Origin: Geosiphon pyriformis
Taxonomy: Eukaryota; Glomeromycota; Glomeromycetes; Archaeosporales; Geosiphonaceae
NCBI GenBank assembly: GCA_016748015.1
Contig: JAAOMT010000040.1
Coordinates: 124,001-188,000, forward strand
Reading direction: 5' to 3'
DNA: 64,000 nucleotides
The first letter of the stretch is position 1, and each line of letters starts with the position of its first letter. Both the position numbers and the translations under genes were made by a program. The notes below the pieces were generated by a model, which did not search any database, was not told the origin of the DNA, and worked only from the letters and a program-made list of their open reading frames with translations. Below are positions 26,449 to 36,963 of the stretch, in pieces.

Positions 26449-27087
26449 TTACGCCACTATGTGAACTGAAACTGAGTTATTTACACCAAAGAAAAATAAA
26501 CAAGATTTGCGAAAGCCAAAATAAACACCAAAAGCATCAGCAATACCAAACAATTTGACCACCCTAATTGACAACTCTGAAGCCAAACCAAAAACTAAGA
26601 CAAGAACCAAACCATCGAGAATTAACTCATTCTTCTCTATGTAAGCATGATGTTTGACACAAACTGACCAGACATCACTTCTAAAAGCAAGACTAAGAGA
26701 GTGCACAAATTTAACAATCTCCAAACCAGCAATCTTGGGATTATAAAAAACAGTGACTGCTTCACAAAACCAATTATTAAAAACAAAACTCTTAAAGAGC
26801 ACTATGGACAAAGAGGAATCAGAAAAACATGAAAACAACAGTTGAAGTATATTTAAAGAAGAATAAGAGAAACCAGAAACCACCTTCCAAGAGTCCACAT
26901 GGAATTCCAACAACTGATGTTGAACAGAATTATCAATCTTACAAGCAAACACATGATCTGAAGCTTCTATATTGTCACAATATAAGCACAACACACTAGG
27001 ATATAATCTATTATAAAGGCGCTTCCAAATGGCAACTGGCAGCTGGTGGTATAAAGTCTTCATGAAATAAGTGCATGCATTAGCTGA
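26449..27087 (-). pseudogene. LINE copy C ORF2, C-terminal part (beyond the gypsy insertion)
   Basis: This frame holds the last 200 or so codons of ORF2, separated from the rest by the gypsy element. It contains the C-terminal zinc knuckle CLYCDNIEASDHVFAC, and the end aligns with the last residues of copy E (ending VSVHIAA there, VSVHIVA here). Its reading frame is open to the insertion point. The last four bases (27084-27087, CTGA) are one half of the gypsy target duplication. Confidence 0.88.
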
Positions 27088-28055
27088 TGTTACTGGAGGT
27101 TTTTGGTCTCTTTTCTTAAATGTTGGTAATGTTGATTTGCTGTGAATTCACGTTTTTAGGAAGTAGTTGAACCTCCAATAACTGAATTTATCTTCAAATT
27201 ATCTCCTATAATTTGAACTGCTGGGCTTATAAGTGGAATGGCCAATTCCTTGCCAGTTACTTTATGTAGTTACGTTGTAGTAAATGTCAACTCTTTCCCA
27301 GGAATTGCTCATCTGAAAGCTCACTAAAATGTATAGTTATTTTGCTGTGAAAGTCAACTCTTCTACAGGAATCTTGTCTGTAGGCTACTCTAATGATTGT
27401 AATAAGAAAAAAAAAAAAAAAAAAAAAAAATAAAAGAAATAGAATTTTGTCAAGAGAAACGTTTTCTATCCAGGCCTGGAGTCACTAACAGTTTACTGAA
27501 ATTGGTNNNNNNNNNNNNNNNNNNNNNNNNNNNNNNNNNNNNNNNNNNNNNNNNNNNNNNNNNNNNNNNNNNNNNNNNNNNNNNNNNNNNNNNNNNNNNN
27601 NNNNNNNNNNNNNNNNNNNNNNNNNNNNNNNNNNNNNNNNNNNNNNNNNNNNNNNNNNNNNNNNNNNNNNNNNTTCTTTTATACAACTTGTTGTAGTACT
27701 AGTCTATGAACTTGCACTTTTTCTTTTTGCTCAAATTTCGGTGAACTAAAGATACATTTTGATAAACTACAAGTTATTTCGCTGAACTATTGATTAATTT
27801 GGGTGAACTATTCATAATTTCGGCAAATTTCTGTAAATTTCGGCGAATTTTTGAATGTTACAAAGTTCAGGGTATTGTGTAATTTGATCATCCTACTTTC
27901 TGTTATACTAATTAGATTATTTTAATTGAATCGTAATATGTGATAATTGATTAGATAATAAATGATAATTTGAAATGATATTAATATACTAATGAATTAT
28001 AGGAATTATAAGGGTAATTTCATGCTAATTAATAGCTAAAATTCTACTGGTAACA
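27088..28055 (-). repeat. 3' LTR of the gypsy element (contains a sequence gap)
   Basis: The LTR is 968 bp with TGTTAC and GTAACA termini. It matches 35994-36963 apart from 19 counted substitutions, all transitions, plus length variation in an A-rich tract (about 27408-27430). It contains 167 undetermined bases at 27507-27673. The stop of the third ORF lies inside it at 28036-28038. Confidence 0.95.
27507..27673. other. Assembly gap (167 N)
   Basis: A run of N inside the left LTR. The homologous stretch in the right LTR (36415-36581) is also 167 bp long, so the gap has a realistic size and is probably ordinary LTR sequence. Any reading frame reported across it is meaningless. Confidence 0.98.
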
Positions 28056-28701
28056 TAATCTCCTCCTTAAGACTGAGTTCCATTGAAGTCCAAGCACTAT
28101 CTGTAATATTGAGATAGTAATCTAAAATAATTGAAGTAATCTGGTCTGAAAATTGTTGAAATTTCAGTTCTGTGAGTTTGCCAATGTATTGGACTTTCAT
28201 TGGTTACAGTATTGGATTTTGTAGAACATTTTTACAAGTATTAAACAAGTCATAGAGTCTAAGAGCTGCTCTAAGTTTGTAGCAAGTGTTTGTTGGTCCA
28301 GCTGCTGTTTTGAATTCATTGTGGATTTGTTTTTGTATAACTTCAAAAGTGAGATTTGTTGCTTCAAGTTCCAGTTTTTGTTCATAAAGTGTTTTTCCAA
28401 TTTGAAAGTATTTATAGATAGGGGTGTGTTCATTGTTCTGTTCATTAAGAAGTAGTAGAAGTTTTTGTTGTATTGTAGTATTTGGTGAAATGTCAATAGG
28501 GGCAATTAAAAGATTTTCTTCTAGTGTCTGCTTCACAAGTCTTGGTAATCTATTCTCAGAGTGACTTCTTGTTTTTCTTCTATAGGGATGATAGTTCTGT
28601 AAATAATTTGCTACTGGGGCTGTGGTTTCTTTTTGAATGTAATTAATTTGACTTCTATTAATCATTATAGATAAGTCAGGGAGTGTTTTCAAGGCTAACA
28701 T
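28036..28701 (-). pseudogene. Third ORF of the gypsy element, downstream of integrase, unknown function
   Basis: From the ATG at 28701 an open frame of 165 codons is followed by TAA at 28204-28206. The same frame then continues open to TAG at 28036, so the ancestral protein was probably 221 residues with one Gln-to-stop change. It lies 185 bp after the Gag-Pol stop, in the position where env-like genes sit in some Ty3/gypsy elements. I see no signal peptide, membrane segment or cysteine pattern. The visible part is rich in Leu, Gln, Asn and Glu and looks helical. The final codons overlap the polypurine tract and about 20 bp of the 3' LTR. I do not recognise a family and do not assign a function. 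Its codon use and length argue that it was a real gene. Confidence 0.6.
28056..28075 (-). promoter_or_regulatory. Polypurine tract of the gypsy element
   Basis: On the minus strand, AAGGAGGAGATTA lies immediately upstream of the 3' LTR start. Its position and purine run are those of the primer for plus-strand DNA synthesis. It also codes for part of the third ORF (residues LKEEI). Confidence 0.75.
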
Positions 28702-29248
28702 TAATTTTTGGGATATTTGTTGAATATTTCGGGGAATAATTATGATAAAATTGACTAATTATAAAAAGAGAGAATAAAAAAAATGATTTTTGGATATGGG
28801 GTTTTTATTTGTTTTTGGGTTTGGGTGTTTTGTAATTATTTACTATTTTTGTCTTTGTGTTTTTATTAAAGAATTATTGTAAAATTTAAGTGTTCAAGTT
28901 TGGTTGTTGTTCTATTATAATTATTGGTTCTAAATTTCGGGGAATATCTTTAGGATTAATTAAAGGGGAATGTGTACCAATTTGTGGAATTAATGGTTCA
29001 GAATTGTTTCTGGAATAATAGTATTTCAATCTGTCTCCATGTGCAACTTTTGTTAATATTTTGTTATCAAGTCTTAACTTGTATGATCTATTGCCTAGAA
29101 TTTCGTAAATATAAAATGGTTCATCCCATTTGTTTTCAAATTTTTCACTCCATTGTTTTTCAGCCTTAGTTCTGTGTAAGAGAACTTTATTTCTAACTTT
29201 AAATTTGTTGATAATAGATGGTAATTTGTTGTCATGTCTTTCTTTTTG

Positions 29249-30235
29249 TTAAGCTTGGAAATGTTCAATATGAGTTGCTGCTATTCTTCTTTTTTCTTCC
29301 AGTGTACTAAGAAGAGTGTAGGCTCTTCTTTGGAGTGTCTCTTGAAAGTTTTCTTCATTGATTGGTTGCACTAGATATGTTTCCACTGTGAAATTAATTG
29401 GTAATATTGCTGTCCTTCCATAAGTAAGATCAAATGGTGTATGTTTCATAGTATCTTGTTTTAGTGTTCTGTATGCTAGTAACACTGATGGAATAAAGAT
29501 ATCCCATTCCTGCTCAAAGTCTGTTGAGACTTTGGTTAGAGATTCACACAATGTTCTGTTGAAACGTTCTACAAGTCTATTTGTTTAAGGGTGATAAGGT
29601 GATAATAAAGGTCTTTTGACATTGAACCATTCACAAATTTCTTGTATCAAGTTGTTCACAAAATGTGTTCCTTGATCAGATAAGAGTTCAATTGGGCATC
29701 CATGTCTACAGATAATGTCTTTATAGATGAAATTTGCTATTGATTTTGCATCTGCTTTTTGGATAGCTCTAGCTTCAGGCCATTTGGTAAGATAATTCAC
29801 TGCAACTGCAATATAACAATTTTCTTGGGTTGTGATAGGTAATGGTCCGACTAGATCAATTCCAACTCTGTCAAAAGGTTGTCCAACTTTGATTGGATTT
29901 AAAAGTTCTGTGGGGCGAGTTCCTTCTCTTCTTTGACAATTATTACAAGATTCTATATATTGTCGAATGTCTTTTTGCATGTGAGGCCAAAAATAATGTT
30001 CAAGAGTTCTTTGAATTGTTCCCTCTTTTCCCAAGTGTGCTGAAGATGAATCTGTGTGCATGTTGTATAAAATTGTTTTTTTTTCATTCTCTTGTACTAA
30101 TTTGAGTGGCTGGTTTGGTTTTCTGTGATTTTTATAATAGATTTTGTTCTGGTGTATGAAATATTGTTTTGATTGGTGTTGTAAGTGGTGTTTTTCACTT
30201 GGAGACCAGTTTTCTGGCATGGTAAGAGTCTCCAA
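29249..30235 (-). other. Integrase domain core (HHCC, DDE)
   Basis: The zinc finger uses the two His around HTDSSSAHLG and CNNC. Catalytic residues are Asp in VGIDLVGPLP, Asp in LLSDQGTHFVNN and Glu in LVERFNRTL. An in-frame TAA at about 29585 (HP-TNRLVERF) replaces what is normally Gln and splits the core; a second TAA lies near 29246. The known role is insertion of the cDNA into the host chromosome. Confidence 0.92.
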
Positions 30236-30427
30236 ATAATTTTTAAGATTGCTATAGTTTCTGGGATCTATTTTTGTTTGGTTATTTTGTTGGTAAGTTG
30301 GTAAGTTGTGGTGGAATTGTTGTTGGTATTAATCTTGTCTCATTCTTGAAAGGCTATCAACATTGGTATGTAGTTTTCCTAGTTTGTGGTGTACAATATA
30401 TCTGTAGTCTGCTAGGAAGTTATTCCA

Positions 30428-31700
30428 TCAAGACTGTTTGGCACTTTGTTTAGTTTTCTTTTTATTGAGCCATTTGAGACCAATGTTGTCCGTTATTATG
30501 TCAAATTCTTTTTCATTCTTCAGATATTGTTGAAAATGTTTAAGAGCCCAAATAATTGCAGCAGCTTCTAATTCAGTTGAGCCATATTTGAGTTCTGTTG
30601 GCTTGAGTGTTCTGCTGGCATAGGCAATAACTTGTTCTTGGCCATTTTCATCTAATTGTGATAAGATAGCACCAAATGCTATGTGTGAAGCATCAGTGGC
30701 TAATTGAAATCGTTTGTTGAAGTCTGGGTAAGCAAAAACTGGGGCTGTTGTCAATTTTGTTTTGAGAATTTCAAAAGCTTTTTGTTGTTTTTCAGTCCAT
30801 TTGTATGGTACGTTTTTGTTGGTAAGATAATTGAGTGGTTTGGCAATTTCTGAAAATCCTTTTATGAATTTTCAATAGTAAGAGACTAATTCCACAAATC
30901 CTCTTAGTTCTGTAGTATTTCTGGGGGTTTGAAAGTTTTTGACAGCACTGATTGTTTCTGGATTTGGTTTGATTCCATCTTTACTAACTATGTGTCCAAA
31001 AAAGATCAAGCTTGTTTTTCCAAAGTGACATTTCTCAATATTTAACTTTAATTCTGCTTTCCATAATTGTTGAAAAACTTCTCACAGGTAAATGAGATGG
31101 GCTTCAAAGCTTGGTGAGTATATATCAGTATCATCAAGATAAACAACTATTGATTGCCACAAGAGCTCTTCATAGACAACATCCATAAGTTGCTGAAATG
31201 TTGCTGGTGCATTGCAGAGTCCAAAAAGCATAACATTAAACTCATAATTTCCTCTTTGAGTGGTAAATGCTGTTTTGGATCTATCTTTTGGATCCATTTC
31301 GACTTGTCAGTATCCACTTTCCAGGTCTAGAGTTGAAAAGAACTTGGCTTTTCCTAGAGCATCTAGCATGTCATCAATTCTTGGAAGAGGGTAGGCATCT
31401 CCAATTATAACACTATTCAGTTGTCTTAATCAACACAGAATCTGATTTTTCCGTTTTCTTTTTAACTAAAACTACTGGTGAGGCCCAAAAACTTCTTAAT
31501 GGTTGAATCAATCCGTTATTGAACATTCTTTGGACCTCTTCTCTGATGAATTGGTGACTGGCAGGTGGCACTCAATAAGCTTGTTGATGTTTTGGTAGAG
31601 CATCTTCTGTATGGATTTGATGTTAAACAATGTCTGTTTTTCCCAAGTTATTGTTGTCTTTTGCAAATATATCTGCAAATTCAGCTATCAATTGTTTCAA
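30428..31700 (-). other. Reverse transcriptase and RNase H domains
   Basis: RT begins around an ASPVVLVKKK block, continues through [15 protein letters not shown] and [10 protein letters not shown], and reaches FGLCNAPATFQ and VVYLDDTDIYS. RNase H starts at about 30730 with FQLATDASHIAFGAILSQ and contains ELEAAAIIWAL and ITDNIGLKWL (the Asp/Glu carboxylate set). Stops lie near 31305, 31080, 30868 and 30427. Two 1-bp losses near 31430-31450 shift RT relative to Gag-protease-dUTPase. Confidence 0.9.
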
Positions 31701-32171
31701 TTGTTTTTGTTGTTGAGGTTCTAAGGGATCCATATTGATTCGAGAGAGTTTTTCTTCCAACAAGTGGTAGTTTTCAGTAGTGGGAATGATATTTGGATTT
31801 GGGAGTAGAGTGTGCTTTACAATTTCGATGAAATTAGAGACAATTTGAGGGTTTTCATCTTGAAAGATATTGCTGTGTATGATTCCAATTTCTAATTTGT
31901 TTAATAAAACAATAGGGTAATTATTGGGGTTGTAGAATGTAACTCAAAATTTTTTCATTCCTTTGGGAATATAAACATTTGGAATTGATATTTCATGCTT
32001 CAAACAGATTTGTTCATTGGATTCAAAGATTTGTTGTGTAGTGGTGGATTTTGAGCAAATGTAAATTTTGTGATGTTCTTCAAAAGATAAAATGGTAATT
32101 GGCTGGAGAAGTTGAAGAATCTGGTGAGATTCATTTTGTGTATTAAGAACTATGTTTATTGGGACTGTAAA

Positions 32172-32606
32172 TCGTCCAGTTGAACCAAAACCTTGAGTTC
32201 CTCTTTCACTTTTTCCCAATTGTTCTCTGTTGTTTACTGATTGTAAATCCGAAATGTTGATTAAGGGTAAGTAAATTGCTTGAGCAATTTTTTCAGCATG
32301 TTCAATTTTGAATGGTTTGTCTGTCTTATTCTGTAACATGATGGTAATGTCTCCAGTGTATCCTGCATCTATAACTCCTTCTCTAATATTGATTCCTTTG
32401 CTTGCCAATGATGATCTGGAGGCAATTTGAACCATTGTTTCTGGTGGAATTTCGAGAGCAATTTTTAGATTGATTTTTGTCAAAGACTTTGGTTGGAGAA
32501 TTAAAGTATCTTTTCCTGGGTATCTCAAGTCATATCCAGCATCAATTTCGTGTACTTTTTTTGGTCTGATTCCTTGGCCATGGTTGTCAAAATATTTAAG
32601 TTGTAG
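32172..32606 (-). other. dUTPase domain embedded in the gypsy polyprotein
   Basis: All five motifs of trimeric dUTPases are present in order within an uninterrupted frame: DAGYDLR, SRSSLASKGI, GVIDAGYTGDI (catalytic Asp), EKIAQAI and RGTQGFGSTG. The enzyme hydrolyses dUTP to dUMP and pyrophosphate and limits uracil in newly made DNA. Its place is between protease and RT. It lies in the longest stop-free piece of the pol region (31944-32789), with every catalytic residue retained. Confidence 0.95.
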
Positions 32607-32726
32607 AGATGGTTGCTTTTCAAGAAAATAGATGGGAGTGGTTGGTAGTTCTTCTACTTGTTCAGATACTCCAAATTTGATTTCATTTTCATCATTCTCA
32701 TCTGGCAGAGGAATGCTAAAAGCATA

Positions 32727-33323
32727 ACATTCTAAACACCATTGGTTATCACAAGACATAACACATTCTTCACACAATTGAATGTTCATTTGCTCTAATT
32801 ATTGAATTTGAGCTTCTTTGGTCAGATATGTGTGGCTTGCAATTTGGTGGTAGGTTTCTACTTCATCTTCATAATCAAATCCAGCTAATTTCATAGTATA
32901 CTCAATATATTCAGCTTCTTTCATTTGGTGGACATCTTCTTGGGTGGCTCCATTGATCAATGCCATTGCTAGGTCAAAAATCATTTTAGCATCATGAGGA
33001 TAGTGGTAAAGTTTATTGAAAGCACTGTTGTATGCTGCATCAAATGGTGTTCCTCTTCTGACTTTTTTCGAAATTAATAGAGCATATTAACAGGTTTGAT
33101 CACATACTCCTCCTCTCATTGCTACATCAATCCAATTGCATTCTTCTGGTAGCATTTCTCTACATGTAAGACAAGATGTGTTGTCTCATTTTCCACTTTT
33201 TTTTGGAGATCCAAATCGTTTTCTATGGCATGCTTTGCAAAAGTAACAGGTACGAGTTTCATATTCCTCTTCTGAAGAAATACATGCTCCCATTGATGAA
33301 AGTTTTTTGTTGCAATTTTTGCA
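32727..33323 (-). other. Cysteine-rich region between protease and dUTPase
   Basis: Reading in the polyprotein frame, this region holds 16 cysteines: CKNC, a lone C, CYFCKAC, CLTC, three more single or spaced Cys ending CDQTC (33090), and, after about 100 residues, CEECVMSC and CLEC (32727-32774). The pairs spaced like zinc ribbons suggest two or more metal-binding modules. In-frame stops are at about 33390, 33190 and 33087. I know of no standard Ty3/gypsy domain at this place. Confidence 0.75.
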
Positions 33324-34475
33324 TTTGAGTAGAATATAGGGTGGTTGTTTCTGTGGTTCTGGTGTAGAATATTTAACTTTCTTCTATCTCCTTGATTCTT
33401 CAAAAATCTCTTGTTTGGTTTCTTCAGCCCAATTGGATATTGATCCAAGAGCCATGTAGGTTTCAGTAAGTGGCATTTCTTTCTCCTCTTCAAATTCAAA
33501 TACTGGAGCTTTTTCTGATCATTTGTTAAAGGTACCACAGGTTGCAGATACTATGGTATATTGTTCTTGGTATGAGATTTTAAGTTCTTGAGTTTTCCAG
33601 TTCAGGTTTGCATTGGCCTTGAGAAGCCAATCATTTCCGATTAGAGCTTGGTATTGAGGTGCATCCATAACAAGAACTTTAACTGGAATGGTAATTCCAT
33701 TAATTGAAAAAGAGAAATCATCAATTTTTCCTACTAGAGTCTTCTTCATACCATCAGCTGTGACAATAACTGTTTGAGCTGGTCTGTCTACATTTTGTTT
33801 GAGTTGTTGTATCAGCTGGTAAGTGATAATACTTCCAGCTGATCCACTATCTAAAATTAAGCAAATGAGTTTTCCTTCTACTGTAGCTTCTGTGTACATA
33901 GCAGTAATTGCTTTCTGTTCATTGACTGCTGCATTACTAAGCAGAAATAGTGATTCATTTGCTTCAAATTCAAATGGAAATATATCTAACAGATTAGCAT
34001 TTTGGGCAATTTGAGCTGGTGGAATGGTGTGGTTGGAAGGGTTTGATCTTAGTGTTGTAACTTCATCTTCAGAAAGTGCAGTTTGTTGAAAATTCGATTC
34101 CTTTGGTATTGTAAGATAACTGGGTTGAGTGTGATAGTGATTGGGTCTTTGCTGACCCGAATTTCGGGGAACTAACTGGTTATTTGGATTGATTCTGTTG
34201 TGGTTATTCTGCAATTGATTTTGGGGTGTGAATTGGTTATGTTGAACCAATCTTCTTGCTGGTACTTGATATTGTTGAATGGGTGGTGTCTGATATGGCT
34301 GAATTGGTAAAGGTTGCTGATATTGTTGCTGTATTGATTGTGGAGCTAGTGAATAGTAGTTTTGATTTTGTGGTCTTGGTGAATAATAGGTTGGTGGTAA
34401 AGATTAATAATAGGATTGTTGTGGTGAAGAGTAATATTGATTACTCCTGTTTTGTTGGTCTCTTTGTAATTTCCT

Positions 34476-34517
34476 ACAATCTCGTTTCCAGTGTCCTGGA
34501 ATTCCACAATAATGACA
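34476..34517 (-). other. Gag CCHC zinc knuckle
   Basis: C-X2-C-X4-H-X4-C is seen as CHYCGIPGHWKRDC at about residue 478 of the polyprotein. It is the nucleocapsid-type motif expected to bind the element's RNA. Confidence 0.93.
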
Positions 34518-35970
34518 ATTTTGAGATTGGTTGTTGGATGGTAATCCAAAATTGTTTTGGTTGCATTGTTGTGGTAGTTGATATCTTTGTGGTTGTTGCT
34601 ACTGTTGTTGTTGGTTTATAAAATAGCTTTCAACTTTTCTTGTGAGTTGGTCTATCTTTTCTTCAGCTGCTGAGCTGGTTTCTCCAATTGCAAGGTTTAC
34701 AAGCTTGGTGTGATTTGCTTCTTCCATTGCCATTTCATAGCTCTTTGCATGTCTAATAGCAGTTGCTAAGTCTGCTAGAGCATGTGGACGGACTTTTTTA
34801 ATCAGTTTGTCTTTTAACTCTGCTATAAACTAATCCAGAATTTGAGCATCAGAATAGTAGTCATTGGTTTTTAATTGTCAGATTTGTCTGAGAAGTTTGT
34901 TAAATCTTCCAAGATAAGTCATAACAGATTCAGATGTTTCTTGTTTGATATTGTAAAAGTGGTTTCTGAGAGTAATAGAGGTATTGTTGTCGGTGAATTG
35001 TTGTAGAAAAGCATCTTTGAATGCTTGCCAGTTTTCAAATGGTTCTTCTAAATTTTCAAACCATTCTCTTGCTGTTCCTTGAAGAAAGTAGGGAATTGCT
35101 TTGAGCATTTTTGCTGCAATCCAACCATTTGCATCTCCTGCTTTTTGAACCTTGTCAAGCCATTCTTGAAGACTGGTATCATTGTCTTCATCAGTGAATT
35201 CTGGGATTTTTGCAATGTAAGCAGTTGCCATTTCTTCTTTGTTTTCTGTAATTTCTTCTGGTTCTGATTCAGTTTCTTTACTTTCTAAGCTTTCTGAGTG
35301 ATTACTTTCGTTTTCCTGTAAGTAATCAATGATATTGGCACTTGTTAATATTGGTTTCTGCTGTTGAATAGGATTTCTAGATGACTGAAAATCTTTTGGT
35401 CTGGAGAAACGGCTAAGTGGTGAACTTGGTGTTTGTGGTTGAACAAGTGAAATTGGAAATAGTGTAATAGAAAGTGGTAATTTGACACTGGTTCCTTGTT
35501 CAGGTGTTTGCAAGTGTTTGGCAGTTGTTTTTTGTAGTGTTGGAGTGTTTGGAGTGGTTCTTGAGTATTGCTTCAATCTTTGTTTGCCTTTGTTGCTTGT
35601 TTCTGTCTCTGATTCAAAGTCAAAAGAGTATTTAGACTGTACTGGGTATTTTTCTTCACAATACTCAATAATGTTAAAATTAAGTTCTTGGAAGTAGGTA
35701 GCAAGTGTTTCACTGTTCAGGTCTTCTGTTTCCAATTGTGAATAGTGCACTAAATTATTGTAGAGGTTGCTTCTAACTTCTGAAATGTTGTAGTTTCCAA
35801 AAAGATAATTGTTGATGCAGTTTTCAATATATTGGTATACTGATTTCTTTACAACTTCAATTCCGTCTGGAATGTTGAATCTTTGCTTGCAGTGGGTGTA
35901 AATTGACTGATAATACTCTAGAGTTGCTGTGTTTGGTGTGATCGCCACTTTGAATTTGTTGTTGCTGTGT

Positions 35971-35993
35971 TATTTCCGTGAGAGAGCACCAAA
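35971..35993 (-). promoter_or_regulatory. Putative primer binding site of the gypsy element
   Basis: On the minus strand, two bases after the 5' LTR end (GTAACA), the sequence TGGTGCTCTCTCACGG begins with TGG, as expected for pairing with the CCA end of a tRNA. I cannot name the tRNA from sequence alone. Confidence 0.5.
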
Positions 35994-36963
35994 TGTTACC
36001 AGAGGTTTTTGGTCTCTTTTTTTAAATGTTGGTAATGTTGATTTGCTGTGAATTCACGTTTTCAGAAAGTAGTTGAACCTCCAATAACTGAATTTATCTT
36101 CAAATTATCTCCTATAATTTGAACTGCTGGGCTTATAAGTGGAATGGCCAATTTCTTACCAGTTACTTTATATAGTTATGTTGTAGTAAATGTCAACTCT
36201 TTCCCAGGAATTGCTCATCTGGAAGCTCACTAAAATGTATAGTTACTTTGCTGTGAAAGTCAACTCTTTTACAGGAATCTTGTCTGTAGGCTACCCTAAT
36301 GATTGTAATAAGAAAAAAAAATAAAAATAAAAAAAATGTAAAAGAAATAGAATTTTGTCAAGAGAAACGTTTTCTATCCAGGCCTGGAGTCACTAACAGT
36401 TTACTGAAATTGGTAGCTAATCAATTTCGAAATATTAGTTGGGTTTTGGAGATTTTCCAAGTGCAATAATTAAAAAATTTGGTTTTTCAAATTATTTGAT
36501 ATTTATTTCTTTTTGTGTGTATAGGAATGGTTCTAAGTGATAAATCTAAAGTAAAATACATTTTCCAGAAGAGAAAAGCTCTTCTTTTATACAACTTGTT
36601 GTAGTACTAGTCTATGAACTTGCACTTTTTCTTTTTGCTCAAATTTTGGTGAACCAAAGATACATTTTGATGAACTACAAGTTATTTCGCTGAATTATTG
36701 ATTAATTTGGGTGAACTATTCATAATTTCGGCGAATTTCTGTAAATTTCGGCGAATTTTTGAATGTTACAAAGTTCAGGGTATTGTGTAATTTGATCATC
36801 CTACTTTCTGTTATACTAATTAGATTATTTTAATTGAATTGTAATATGTGATAATTGATTAGATAATAAATGATAATTTGAAATGATATTAATATACTAA
36901 TGAATTATAGGAATTATAAGGGTAATTTCATGCTAATTAATAGCTAAAATTCTACTGGTAACA
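35994..36963 (-). repeat. 5' LTR of the gypsy element
   Basis: The LTR is 970 bp with TGTTAC/GTAACA ends and is gap-free. It differs from the left LTR only by transitions outside the A-tract. It presumably carries the promoter, but I see no single unambiguous TATA box. Confidence 0.95.

Larger units (their letters stand above)
28886..35948 (-). pseudogene. Gag-Pol polyprotein of the gypsy element (Gag-PR-Cys-dUTPase-RT-RH-IN)
   Basis: The span is 7063 nt; restoring two 1-bp losses near 31430-31450 would make it one uninterrupted frame of 2355 codons including the stop. Gag (residues 1 to about 560) has a retrotransposon-gag domain near 255-356 and the knuckle CHYCGIPGHWKRDC (34476-34517). 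Protease carries LILDSGSAGS (Asp codon 33849-33851). A cysteine-rich region and dUTPase follow. RT carries FGLCNAPATFQ and the catalytic YLDD (31130-31141). RNase H begins ATDASHIAFG. Integrase has an HHCC finger ending CNNC, DLVGPL, LLSDQGTHF and LVERFN for the D,D-35-E triad, and a C-terminal WDEPFYIYEI module. About 20 nonsense codons occur, nearly all Trp, Gln or Arg codons altered by one transition (TGA in GY-QVEM at about 31305 is a clear Trp). The first codon in frame is GTG; no upstream ATG exists before a stop, so the true start is uncertain. Confidence 0.93.
27088..36963 (-). mobile_element. Ty3/gypsy LTR retrotransposon with dUTPase and a third ORF
   Basis: The element is 9.88 kb and lies on the minus strand (5' LTR on the right). 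LTRs of about 970 bp, with TGTTAC...GTAACA ends, flank one Gag-Pol reading frame with the order Gag (CCHC), aspartic protease, cysteine-rich region, dUTPase, RT, RNase H, integrase. That order with integrase last is the Ty3/gypsy (Metaviridae) arrangement. A further ORF follows integrase. The target duplication is 4 bp, CTGA on the left and CCAA on the right, both one transition from CCGA. About 20 nonsense codons and two 1-bp losses make it non-autonomous. It inserted into RNase H/C-terminal sequence of LINE copy C, so it is younger than that copy. Confidence 0.95.

Noticed and set aside
27450-27696. Open frames on both strands across the N run
   Set aside because: Artefact of undetermined bases; the homologous part of the other LTR has no such frame.
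28197-28505. Second minus-strand frame overlapping the third gypsy ORF
   Set aside because: Shadow frame. The frame starting at 28701 is longer and continues after a single nonsense codon up to 28036.
33122-33538. 138-codon minus-strand frame in the gypsy element
   Set aside because: It is out of frame with Gag-protease and dUTPase. The true polyprotein frame, with three nonsense codons, gives the cysteine-rich region instead.
34256-34621. 121-codon plus-strand frame rich in Val
   Set aside because: Antisense to the Gln/Pro-rich linker and CCHC knuckle of Gag.
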